Source: Firmicutes bacterium UBA1440
GTDB taxonomy: Bacteria; Bacillota; Clostridia; Peptostreptococcales; Anaerovoracaceae
Direction: 5' to 3'
DNA length: 10,925 nt
Assembly (NCBI GenBank): GCA_002329565.1
Contig: DCTM01000023.1
Location: 6,376 to 17,300, forward strand
Below, in pieces: positions 1-6,097 of this stretch. The notes beneath the pieces are model-generated. The model did not search any database and was not told where the DNA came from. It saw nothing but the letters and a program-made list of their open reading frames with translations. The translations under genes and the position numbers were made by a program. Every line of letters starts with the position of its first letter. The first letter of the stretch is position 1.

Positions 1-1
1 A

Positions 2-640
2 AAAAACGGGAAATTACCTCCGCCATCGCCTGAAGTCTCTTTGATTCTCGCACAGGCATGCAATTCAAAGGAAGCATCAAAACTGGTCTTTCAAGGGTAT
101 CTGGAGAAGGCTCCCGAGGTAATCAAAGAATATATGTTGGCTTCCTCTGAGCTCAACAAGGTAATGCTTGAGGCTCTCTACAAGGAACAGAACGACGGCA
201 AGATGCTCGATGAAGCACGAGAATATCTCAAGCATCTCGATATTCTCTCTACCATTGAGCTGTCCTCCAAATACATCAAAGATGGGGAAATCGAACTGAA
301 GGAAGACCTTATCAAAGAGATTACGCTCGGCAGTGGCGGCCCTGCACACGGTAATGGCGACATGATAAACATGTTTCTCGGTGACACCTCGATGACACCG
401 ACAATACCGATTCATTCTCATATCTCCATTATGCCGACGAAAACAGAGCTGCTAAAAAATCGCGATATAATAGCTTTTTATCCATATGGTAAGCGGCAGC
501 CGGTTCTGCGGCGGATTTATTTCGAGAAAAATATTATTCTGCTCCTTCCGGATGACAGGACAAGCGAGATATATACACTTGAGTCATTGGACGACCTTAA
601 CTACCTCGGCAAGGTAGTTTCATACAGGATAGATTTATAA
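2..640 (+). CDS. Partial XRE/S24-like (LexA/CI-type) regulator, 5' end outside the window
   Basis: The frame is open to the left edge (about 13 codons before the TTG at 41), so the start lies outside the window. The first visible residues (GKLPPPSPEVSLILAQACN) look like the tail of an XRE-type helix-turn-helix domain. A charged helical linker follows. The last ~90 residues resemble the S24 peptidase fold of LexA and phage CI: GDTSMTPTIP holds the nucleophile-like serine (base 389), followed by RDIIAFYPYG and a GKVVSYRIDL ending. Where LexA has its catalytic lysine (VKRL), this protein has LRRI, so arginine replaces lysine. No Ala-Gly cleavage site is obvious in the linker. I infer a DNA-binding regulator that may not self-cleave. 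It is the only plus-strand gene and is convergent with the ABC operon. The S24-like fold is fairly sure; the HTH part is less so because it is truncated. Confidence 0.7.
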   Translation, partial: KNGKLPPPSPEVSLILAQACNSKEASKLVFQGYLEKAPEVIKEYMLASSELNKVMLEALYKEQNDGKMLDEAREYLKHLDILSTIELSSKYIKDGEIELKEDLIKEITLGSGGPAHGNGDMINMFLGDTSMTPTIPIHSHISIMPTKTELLKNRDIIAFYPYGKRQPVLRRIYFEKNIILLLPDDRTSEIYTLESLDDLNYLGKVVSYRIDL

Positions 641-648
641 TATACAGC

Positions 649-678
649 AAAAAACACATCTCTAAAGATGTGTTTTTT
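649..678. terminator. Bidirectional intrinsic terminator
   Basis: A perfect 13-base-pair stem (649-661 with 666-678) closes a 4-base loop. The outer arms are A6 and T6, so the transcript from either strand has a U-tract on its 3' side. It sits 8 bases after the stop of the plus-strand regulator and 26 bases beyond the stop of the convergent ABC ATPase gene, so it can end both transcripts. Confidence 0.9.
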
Positions 679-704
679 ATACTTATGGGAATATGCCTGA
701 GACT

Positions 705-1445
705 TTACTGTTGCCTGAAACGCGAGAGGAATTCCTGTGTCTTGATGTTCTGCGGATTGCCAAACAAATCCTTTGGATGGCCTTCTTCGCAGATGACACC
801 GTCCGCCATGAAGACTACGCGGTTGGAAACGTCTCTTGCGAAAGCCATCTCGTGTGTGACGACGAGCATCGTCAGCCCTTCTTTCGCCAGCGTACGCATG
901 ACGTTCAAAACCTCTCCGACCATCTGCGGATCGAGTGCCGATGTCGGTTCGTCGAACAGCAACACCTCCGGTTCGAGCGCCAAAGCTCTCGCAATCGCAA
1001 CGCGCTGCTTTTGACCGCCGGATAATTGACGCGGTTTTGCGTTGATAAACGGCCCCATGTCAACCTTATCGAGATAGAACAGCGCCTTGTCACGTGCCTC
1101 TTCCTTAGGACGGTTTAAGACCTTTGTCAGCCCCACCATGCAGTTCTCCAAGACTGTCATGTTATTAAAAAGGTTAAAACTCTGAAACACCATTCCAACC
1201 TTCGAGCGATAAGCAGCGGGATCGAGCTTGTGCGTCAAAATATTGTCGCCGTGGAAAATGATCTCTCCGTTAGTCGGTTTCTCCAGCAGATTGATGCAGC
1301 GCAGCAACGTCGATTTGCCCGAGCCCGAGGCGCCGATAATACAGGTAACATCGCCCTTATTGACGGAAAAGTCGACATCCTTGAGGACGGCATGCTTACC
1401 GAAGGTCTTGCTCAAATGTCTGACTTGCAGTATCGTATCGCTCAT
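705..1445 (-). CDS. Amino-acid ABC transporter ATP-binding protein (probable lysine importer)
   Basis: This is the cytoplasmic ATPase of a polar amino-acid importer (GlnQ/HisP family), which hydrolyses ATP to drive uptake through the permease encoded just upstream. Visible motifs: Walker [10 protein letters not shown] at residues 38-46, Q-loop Q88 in FQSFNLF, ABC signature LSGGQ at 141-145, Walker B VLLFDEP at 161-167, and H-loop H198 in THEM. The length (246 aa) is normal for the family. The ATG lies one base beyond the permease stop, and its ribosome site (GGAGGG) is inside the last codons of the permease gene, which implies translational coupling. It is the last gene of the riboswitch-controlled operon. 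Family assignment is very sure. Lysine specificity is inferred from the riboswitch, not from this protein. Confidence 0.95.
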   Translation of the reverse strand: MSDTILQVRHLSKTFGKHAVLKDVDFSVNKGDVTCIIGASGSGKSTLLRCINLLEKPTNGEIIFHGDNILTHKLDPAAYRSKVGMVFQSFNLFNNMTVLENCMVGLTKVLNRPKEEARDKALFYLDKVDMGPFINAKPRQLSGGQKQRVAIARALALEPEVLLFDEPTSALDPQMVGEVLNVMRTLAKEGLTMLVVTHEMAFARDVSNRVVFMADGVICEEGHPKDLFGNPQNIKTQEFLSRFRQQ

Positions 1446-1446
1446 C

Positions 1447-2280
1447 TTAGCGCCCTCCTTCCCTGATATCGAGATTTTGATTAGTCATCTTGTTCGGATT
1501 ATCCTTATACTTGTAAAGCCCACTGGTGTGCGTCAGCGTATCGGTGGTGGCGAGGTCGTAGTTGTCATCGCCGTCCAGCTTGCCTTCGACGTGTCTGAGG
1601 ATGCGTGAGCAAGTGAATGTCATGATGAAGTAGATTACCAGCGCGATAGTGAAGGACTCAAAATACGTATAGTAAGCGCCTGCCACGCCCTTGGTGGTGA
1701 AGAACAGTTCCACGACTCCGATGACAGACAATACACAGGTATCCTTTATATTGATAATCAGGTTGTTGCCGATCTGAGGGATGATGTTACGGAACGCTTG
1801 CGGCAGGATAACATAGAGCATCGTTTGCACGTGCGTCATACCAATGGCCTTTGCACCTTCGGTCTGCCCGGCATCTATGGAAAGAATACCACCCCTGACA
1901 GTTTCCGCCATGTAAGCACCCGTATTGATTGATACTACAAACAGAGCTACTTGCCACATGTTCATATGCAATCCGAATACTTGAGCAGCGCCGAAGTAAA
2001 TAAACATCGCCTGTGCCATCATCGGTGTGCCGCGGAAAATCTCAACGTAGGCGTTTAAAATGAATTTCACTATACCCATGAAAAACCATTTTGCTTTGTT
2101 TTCCGTTCTGTCTGTCGGAACTGTTTGCACTATACCGACCGCAAAGCCGATTAAGCAGCCCGCAATCGTAGATAAGACGGCTATTACTATTGTAACGCCT
2201 GCTCCTCTGAGGAAAGATTCACCGTAATTTTGCACCAAAAATGCGATACGGGGCCAAAATTCGGTAGGAAATGTTGACAT
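1447..2280 (-). CDS. Amino-acid ABC transporter permease (probable lysine importer)
   Basis: Membrane subunit of a HisM/GlnP-type importer. Hydrophobic segments are seen near residues 25-52, 66-80, 90-104, 108-123, 180-195 and 208-225. The cytoplasmic EAA loop, which contacts the ATPase, is at about 141-161 (EGAKAIGM...VILPQA). The ATG has AAAGGAG 9 bases upstream. Length is 277 aa, somewhat longer than the usual 215-250, because of a polar tail after residue 230 ([12 protein letters not shown] to the end) with no hydrophobic segment. The DNA of that tail also holds the ribosome site of the ATPase gene. This is the only permease in the operon, so it probably forms a homodimer (inference). Regulation is through the lysine riboswitch upstream of the binding-protein gene. 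Confidence 0.94.
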   Translation of the reverse strand: MSTFPTEFWPRIAFLVQNYGESFLRGAGVTIVIAVLSTIAGCLIGFAVGIVQTVPTDRTENKAKWFFMGIVKFILNAYVEIFRGTPMMAQAMFIYFGAAQVFGLHMNMWQVALFVVSINTGAYMAETVRGGILSIDAGQTEGAKAIGMTHVQTMLYVILPQAFRNIIPQIGNNLIINIKDTCVLSVIGVVELFFTTKGVAGAYYTYFESFTIALVIYFIMTFTCSRILRHVEGKLDGDDNYDLATTDTLTHTSGLYKYKDNPNKMTNQNLDIREGGR

Positions 2281-2311
2281 GTAGCTGTACTCCTTTCAAT
2301 CTGCAAAGACA

Positions 2312-2334
2312 ACCTGCCGCATGTGGCGGCAGGT
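2312..2334 (-). other. Intercistronic hairpin between binding-protein and permease genes
   Basis: Perfect 9-base-pair GC-rich inverted repeat (ACCTGCCGC at 2312-2320, GCGGCAGGT at 2326-2334) with a 5-base loop, 31 bases after the binding-protein stop. On the minus strand it is followed by TTGTCTTT, a weak U-tract. It could be a leaky terminator or a block to 3' exonucleases. Either would give more binding protein than permease and ATPase, a known pattern in ABC operons. The effect is inferred. Confidence 0.7.
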
Positions 2335-2365
2335 ATTGTATTTCTTTATTGCTGTGTTTCTTTAA

Positions 2366-3220
2366 TTACTGTGTGAGTGGCTGTGCTTCGATTGCCTCGT
2401 TCATCATTTTCGTGTAATCGTCCACAGTGAGTTTTGCCAGTACGCCGTTAATAGCATCCTTAAGTGCTGTGTTGCCCTTCTTCATTGAGATACCTATGTT
2501 GATCTCTTCATCTGAAACTTGGAAGTCATCATCGCTGCCCGAGAAATCGAGAAGAACCATATTCGGATAAGCAATCGTTGCTGCCATAGCGGTCGGCATA
2601 TCCGTAACGATGAGATCCGAAATGCCGGAATTCAAAGATACGAGCATTGCCGGAGCGGATTCTTGTGCCGGCAGAATTTTCGCATTGGCAATCTGCGGGA
2701 GGCAAATATCGTACCATACTGTGTTAATCTGCGATGTGCAAGTTGCACCTGCGAGATCCGCAACACCCTTAGCGTTTGCATATGGGCTATCGGCTCTTGT
2801 CAGCCCTACGATGGACGCGTAATAATACGGTTCAGAGAAATCTACGGATTGCAGTCTCTTGGAAGTGATGGATTGACCTGCGATAACGCAATCGACCGTG
2901 CCAGACTGTACGGCAGGAACGAGAGAATCCCAATCCAACTTGACGATTTCGAGTTTTACTCCGAGCTGGTCAGCGATATATTTGGCCATCATAACGTCAT
3001 AGCCGTATGCGTAATCCGGGCTGTCCTTAATCGGAACTGCGCCGTTGGAATCATCCTGCTGTGTCCAGTTATACGGAGCATAACCGCACTCCATCGCTAC
3101 GGATAAAACACCGTCAGCCAAAACATCTGTCTGTTCTTCGTTATTGCCGCCGCATCCGGTCATAATTACCGAAAATACCAACGTCAAAATCAGCAATACG
3201 CTAAATAATTTTCTGTTCAT
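2366..3220 (-). CDS. Amino-acid ABC transporter substrate-binding lipoprotein (probable lysine-binding)
   Basis: Extracellular, membrane-anchored binding protein of the SBP_bac_3 family that captures the amino acid for the importer. I start at the ATG at 3220 because AGAAAGG lies 9 bases upstream. A longer reading from a TTG at 3262 adds 14 residues with no ribosome site. With this start the signal peptide is textbook: NRK, a hydrophobic core LFSVLLILTLVFSVI, then lipobox MTGC with the lipidated Cys23, then a polar spacer GGNNEEQ. The mature part carries family features: MECGYAPYNW near its start, YGYDVMMAKYIADQLG, DCVIAGQSIT and VDFSEPYYY. Length is 284 aa. It is the first gene behind the lysine riboswitch and is separated from the permease by a hairpin. 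Family is certain; lysine as ligand is inferred from the riboswitch. Confidence 0.93.
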   Translation of the reverse strand: MNRKLFSVLLILTLVFSVIMTGCGGNNEEQTDVLADGVLSVAMECGYAPYNWTQQDDSNGAVPIKDSPDYAYGYDVMMAKYIADQLGVKLEIVKLDWDSLVPAVQSGTVDCVIAGQSITSKRLQSVDFSEPYYYASIVGLTRADSPYANAKGVADLAGATCTSQINTVWYDICLPQIANAKILPAQESAPAMLVSLNSGISDLIVTDMPTAMAATIAYPNMVLLDFSGSDDDFQVSDEEINIGISMKKGNTALKDAINGVLAKLTVDDYTKMMNEAIEAQPLTQ

Positions 3221-3255
3221 GATTAACATCCTTTCTCTTCCTTTATTTGCTTTTG

Positions 3256-3296
3256 AAAACAATAAACCTACGGTACTTCATGAAAAGCGCCGTAGG
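3256..3296 (-). terminator. Riboswitch expression-platform terminator
   Basis: Arms 3290-3296 and 3267-3273 (CCTACGG/CCGTAGG on the minus strand) form a 7-base-pair stem, followed by the T-rich tract TTTATTGTTTT. It lies between the lysine aptamer and the binding-protein ATG, 36 bases upstream of the start codon. The loop contains GGCGCTTT (3284-3291), which can pair with GGAGCGCT (3366-3373) next to the 3' strand of aptamer helix P1. That offers a plausible antiterminator when lysine is absent. The pairing was found by eye, not by folding. Confidence 0.75.
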
Positions 3297-3360
3297 CAAT
3301 CATTCCGAAATATAAATCGTATCCTATGATACACAAATAAATTCCAAGATTGAATTCCCA

Positions 3361-3525
3361 CAGATAGCGCTCCACCTAAGTGACAGTGAGCTGCATATTT
3401 TGCAACCCCCCAACAATGCGTCTCGCGGCAACGTAACACACTGCTTCGGCGAATCGTCCTTTCCCGCACAGCGGCTTGCCTGCCGTTTGCTATGCGATAC
3501 TGATACTCTTCGCAACCTCTATCGT
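3361..3525 (-). promoter_or_regulatory. Lysine riboswitch (L box) aptamer
   Basis: Reading the minus strand from 3523 to 3361 gives the conserved L-box blocks in order: GATAGAGGTTGCGAAGAGTA, GGCAAGCCGCTG, GGGAAAGG, TCGCCGAAGC, GGGGTTGC, CTGTCA, and GGTGGAGCGCTATCTG. The ends GATAG (3519-3523) and CTATC (3363-3367) close helix P1. Length and block order match the known class, for example the Bacillus subtilis lysC leader. Lysine binding stabilises P1 and favours the downstream terminator, so the ABC operon should be expressed when lysine is scarce. Between the aptamer and the terminator (3297-3360) I see only a small GTATC/GATAC hairpin. Confidence 0.95.
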
Positions 3526-3576
3526 GCTTGTATTGTTCCTGAATATACAAGTAGGATTATTTGTTTACTGATACCC

Positions 3577-3605
3577 ATCGTAACTTAAAAGATGGGCCAT
3601 GTCAA
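3577..3605 (-). promoter_or_regulatory. Sigma-A-like promoter of the lysine ABC operon
   Basis: Minus strand TTGACA (3600-3605), 17-base spacer, TACGAT (3577-3582). Transcription should begin near 3570, about 45 bases before the aptamer. A 6-base inverted repeat CCCATC/GATGGG (3574-3579, 3591-3596) overlaps the spacer and -10 and could be an operator. No hairpin terminator for obg is visible in the 50 bases before this promoter, so some read-through from obg is possible. Confidence 0.75.
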
Positions 3606-3654
3606 GTCGTTTTTTTATTTTTATCAACAAATTCCAAGATTATTTGCGTTGCGT

Positions 3655-4947
3655 TTAGAATTCATCGACGTACTCCATCTCATAATCGTTGATGCGGATA
3701 GTATCACCCTCTTCGAGTCCCATCTCAAGCAGTTGATCGATGGCGCCGTTCTTCTCGATATATTTATACAGATAGCGAATAGATCCCATATCGTTGAAGT
3801 TTGTGGAATTGAAAATCTTATCGAGCTGTTTGCCCTCCAAGACGAATACATTGCCGTCCTTGTAGGCACGAATGGTCCTGTAATCCGGATCGACAGCATC
3901 AGCCTCAAAGTCGAACAGTTCGTATTGCATATCGTCTTCTGAATCGTCCTCCAAACTCTGCAACATACCTGCTGCCTCTGCCAGCAATTCGTGAACGCCT
4001 ACGTTGATAGGAGCGGAAATCGGAAAGACCTTGTAGCCCTTCTTTTCCACATACTCCTTGAAGCGCAGATAAGTCTCACTCTCCTCGTCGGTCAAATCGA
4101 TCTTGTTTGCAGCGACGATCTGCGGCTTTTTCAGCAGCTTAGGGTTGTACTTTTCCAGCTCTGCATTAATCTTATCGAAGTCCTCAATCGGATCTCTGCC
4201 TTCGGAACCCGACACATCGACGACGTGTATTAAGAGCTTTGTACGTTCAATGTGCTTTAAGAAAAAGTGTCCGAGACCCGCACCCTCTGAGGCTCCCTCA
4301 ATAATACCTGCAATATCCGCCATTATGAAGCCGTTGTCGAATATCTCTACCACACCCAGATTAGGTGTAATGGTAGTAAAGTGATAGTTGGCGATTTTTG
4401 GATTGGCCTTGGTTGAAATTGAAAGAAGTGTAGATTTACCGACATTAGGGAAACCGACCAAACCCACATCGGCGATCAGTTTCATCTCCAATATGACGTT
4501 TCGCTCTTTGGCGACTCCTCCTGCTTCGGCAAAATTAGGCGCTTGGCGAACGGAATTTTTAAAGTTCACGTTACCTTTGCCGCCTTTGCCGCCTTTGGCT
4601 GCCACGAAGCTGTCTCCGTCGTGCAGCAGATCTTTCATCAGGTGACCTGTCTCTTCATCCAGAACCAGTGTTCCTACAGGCACTTTGATGATGAGATCTT
4701 TGCCGTTCTTACCGAACCTTTTCTTTTTCATACCGTCTTGTCCGCTTTCCGCCTCAAATTTTCTCTTATAGCGGAAGTCCATCAGGGTACGCATATTACC
4801 GTCGGCCACAAAAATGACATCTCCTCCCTTGCCGCCGTCACCTCCGTCGGGTCCTCCTTCAGGAACGAAGGGTTCACGGCGGAAGGAAACGCATCCGTTG
4901 CCGCCCTTACCGCTTCTGATGGTTATTTTAGCTCTGTCAACAAACAT
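3655..4947 (-). CDS. obg: Obg-family GTPase (GTPase ObgE/CgtA)
   Basis: Essential, ribosome-associated GTPase involved in late 50S assembly and growth or stress control. All three domains are present. The N-terminal glycine-rich Obg fold spans about residues 1-158 (GKGGNGCVSFRREPFVPEGG, GGDGGKGGDV). The G domain follows with G1 GFPNVGKST (165-173), G2 TTITPN (191-196), G3 DIAG (211-214), G4 NKID (281-284) and G5 SAP (311-313). An OCT domain occupies about 355-430, ending in an acidic tail (NDYEMEYVDEF). Length (430 aa) is typical of Firmicutes Obg. The ATG has GGAGGAG about 8 bases upstream. It follows rplU and rpmA, a common arrangement, but a strong terminator after rpmA stands in between, so it is probably transcribed partly from its own promoter in 4948-5133. 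Confidence 0.97.
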   Translation of the reverse strand: MFVDRAKITIRSGKGGNGCVSFRREPFVPEGGPDGGDGGKGGDVIFVADGNMRTLMDFRYKRKFEAESGQDGMKKKRFGKNGKDLIIKVPVGTLVLDEETGHLMKDLLHDGDSFVAAKGGKGGKGNVNFKNSVRQAPNFAEAGGVAKERNVILEMKLIADVGLVGFPNVGKSTLLSISTKANPKIANYHFTTITPNLGVVEIFDNGFIMADIAGIIEGASEGAGLGHFFLKHIERTKLLIHVVDVSGSEGRDPIEDFDKINAELEKYNPKLLKKPQIVAANKIDLTDEESETYLRFKEYVEKKGYKVFPISAPINVGVHELLAEAAGMLQSLEDDSEDDMQYELFDFEADAVDPDYRTIRAYKDGNVFVLEGKQLDKIFNSTNFNDMGSIRYLYKYIEKNGAIDQLLEMGLEEGDTIRINDYEMEYVDEF

Positions 4948-5062
4948 TTATTTTTCTCCTCCGCTTAATTACACTTAATATACCCCAATACGGTAAATTT
5001 CTATCAGTCAAAGATCAATGAAATTCTCGCATGACACCTACCTGACATCTGCGCTGTTTCAC

Positions 5063-5097
5063 GGAATTTCCGCCGGAAAACCGTTGCCGTAAATTCC
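5063..5097 (-). repeat. Inverted repeat in the obg leader
   Basis: GGAATTT (5063-5069) and AAATTCC (5091-5097) form 7-base arms around a GC-rich centre that holds further CGG/CCG complements. Part of it can refold as TTTCC-GGC-GGAAA. It lies between the rpmA terminator and obg, about 115 bases before the obg start. It could be an mRNA structure or a protein site. I see no clean sigma-A promoter with a 17-base spacer in 4948-5133; candidates such as TTTGACT near 5010 lack a good -10. Confidence 0.4.
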
Positions 5098-5133
5098 TTA
5101 TCCTTTTTTCGACGCGAATGTGGTTAGGTGTTC

Positions 5134-5162
5134 AAAAAAAAGCCCCCGACAGATGCGGGGGC
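5134..5162 (-). terminator. Intrinsic terminator after rpmA
   Basis: The minus strand reads GCCCCCG, 7-base loop, CGGGGGC (5156-5162 with 5142-5148), then eight T (5141-5134). This strong rho-independent terminator starts 15 bases after the rpmA stop and ends the rplU-rpmA transcript. Obg expression therefore needs read-through or its own promoter. Confidence 0.93.
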
Positions 5163-5177
5163 ACATGAACAGACAAA

Positions 5178-5438
5178 TTAAGCTTCCTGCGGATAAACGC
5201 TTACTTGCTTTCTCTTCTTGTCATATCTTTCGAATTTTACATTGCCTTCGATTTTTGCAAACAAAGTATCGTCTCCACCGATGCCAACGTTGTTGCCCGG
5301 GTGGAACTTCGTACCTCTCTGCCTGACAAGAATGCTGCCGGCACTTACAAACTGTCCGTCGCCTCTCTTGACTCCCAGACGTTTACTGTGGGAATCGCGG
5401 CCGTTCTTGGAACTGCCTACACCTTTCTTTGATGCCAT
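5178..5438 (-). CDS. rpmA: 50S ribosomal protein bL27
   Basis: Large-subunit protein whose N-terminal tail reaches the peptidyl-transferase centre. The 86 residues begin [20 protein letters not shown] and contain the conserved [21 protein letters not shown] and [13 protein letters not shown] strong ribosome site (AAAGGAGGTG) lies 8 bases before the ATG, and an in-frame TAG occurs 7 codons upstream, so no longer N-terminus is possible. Most Firmicutes bL27 proteins start with a short extension ending in FFA that the protease Prp removes. Here the gene encodes the mature form directly, as in E. coli. It follows rplU with a 40-base gap and no prp gene between them. Confidence 0.98.
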   Translation of the reverse strand: MASKKGVGSSKNGRDSHSKRLGVKRGDGQFVSAGSILVRQRGTKFHPGNNVGIGGDDTLFAKIEGNVKFERYDKKRKQVSVYPQEA

Positions 5439-5478
5439 AAGACTGCACCTCCTTTTCTATATCAATCAACCTGGAATG

Positions 5479-5973
5479 CTATTTCATTGCCGCTTCGATC
5501 GTCTCGATAATGACAGGCTTTGTGGCCTTTTCGTCGATCTCAATGCCGTTTTCTTTGGCAAAAGCGATGAGCTCATCCTTCTTCATCGATTTGATGGAAG
5601 GAGTAGCTGCGGCTACCTTTACTTCTTCAACAGCGACTTCTGCTTTGCGTGCTGCAGGCTTTTCGCCTGTCAGGCTTGCGATTTCAACCATTGTGTACGG
5701 CTGTCTGTGTCCCTGTTTCTTTCTGTAGTCCTTCTTGGATTTGTACTTGTAGATAATAACCTTCTGTCCTTTTCCGTTTTCGACTACAGTTCCGAAAATC
5801 TTTGCGCCTTCGATGCAAGGTGTACCTACTTTAATCTCAGCACCTTCGCCGAGTACGAGAACCTTGTCGAATTCGACTGTTTCTCCGACTTCCTTAGTAA
5901 GCTTTTCAATGACGATGACATCGCCTTCTTGTACTCTGTACTGCTTACCGCCGGTTTCAATTACTGCATACAT
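5479..5973 (-). CDS. rplU: 50S ribosomal protein bL21 with C-terminal extension
   Basis: Residues 1-103 are a complete bL21: MYAVIETGGKQYRVQEGD at the start, and the signature region YKYKSKKDYRKKQGHRQPYT at 76-94, which contacts 23S rRNA. The usual bL21 is about 103 aa; this one is 164. The extra part is an Ala/Val/Glu/Lys-rich linker (104-127) followed by SMKKDELIAFAKENGIEIDE...PVIIETIEAAMK (129-164). That segment looks like the two-helix SAP/HeH-like modules also found in Rho-N type domains. The frame is unbroken and no second start is needed, so I read it as a fusion or lineage-specific extension. The ATG is preceded by GAGGAGG. It heads the rplU-rpmA operon with its own promoter and a structured leader. 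Confidence 0.97.
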   Translation of the reverse strand: MYAVIETGGKQYRVQEGDVIVIEKLTKEVGETVEFDKVLVLGEGAEIKVGTPCIEGAKIFGTVVENGKGQKVIIYKYKSKKDYRKKQGHRQPYTMVEIASLTGEKPAARKAEVAVEEVKVAAATPSIKSMKKDELIAFAKENGIEIDEKATKPVIIETIEAAMK

Positions 5974-6057
5974 ATTAATTTTTTCCTCCTCTAACCGGTC
6001 TCGCCATCGCGGGTAGCATTTTTTTGCATTTCAAAAACCCGTTCTGAGCGGCTCAAC
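5974..6057 (-). promoter_or_regulatory. rplU 5' leader, candidate L21-leader autoregulatory RNA
   Basis: From the predicted start of transcription near 6057 to the rplU ATG there are about 84 untranslated bases. They hold a small GAGC/GCTC hairpin (6046-6054), a larger hairpin closed by CGGGT/ACCCG (6037-6041 with 6010-6014) with T-rich and A-rich inner strands, then CGCGATGGCGAGACCGG and the ribosome site. Firmicutes rplU genes often carry a conserved L21 leader at this place. I cannot confirm the match without a covariance search. Confidence 0.5.
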
Positions 6058-6063
6058 ATTAAT

Positions 6064-6092
6064 ATGATACTACAAACTGTAGGGTGTGTCAA
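6064..6092 (-). promoter_or_regulatory. Sigma-A-like promoter of rplU-rpmA
   Basis: Minus strand TTGACA (6087-6092), a spacer of exactly 17 bases, and TATCAT (6064-6069). It begins 5 bases after the recA stop codon. There is no terminator between recA and this promoter, so recA transcripts may also run into rplU. Confidence 0.88.
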
Positions 6093-6097
6093 ACATT

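Noticed and set aside
2519..3106. 195-residue plus-strand open frame opposite the binding-protein gene
   Set aside because: It is antisense to a well-supported lipoprotein gene and has no domain or upstream signals.
3221..3262. TTG at 3262 as start of the binding protein
   Set aside because: It has no ribosome site and would put a charged stretch before the signal peptide. The ATG at 3220 has AGAAAGG at the right distance.
3278..3550. 90-residue minus-strand open frame across the leader of the lysine operon
   Set aside because: It coincides with the lysine riboswitch aptamer, whose conserved blocks explain the sequence. Its composition (many Cys, Arg, His) is unlike a real protein and it has no ribosome site.
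3339..3641. 13-base direct repeat AAATTCCAAGATT at 3339-3351 and 3629-3641
   Set aside because: A repeat of this length is expected about once by chance in 10 kb, and it flanks no element; the segment between is the promoter and riboswitch.
5218..5994. 258-residue plus-strand open frame opposite rpmA and rplU
   Set aside because: It is antisense to two certain ribosomal protein genes, has no ribosome site, and its Phe/Leu/Ser-rich content is what the opposite strand of these genes gives.
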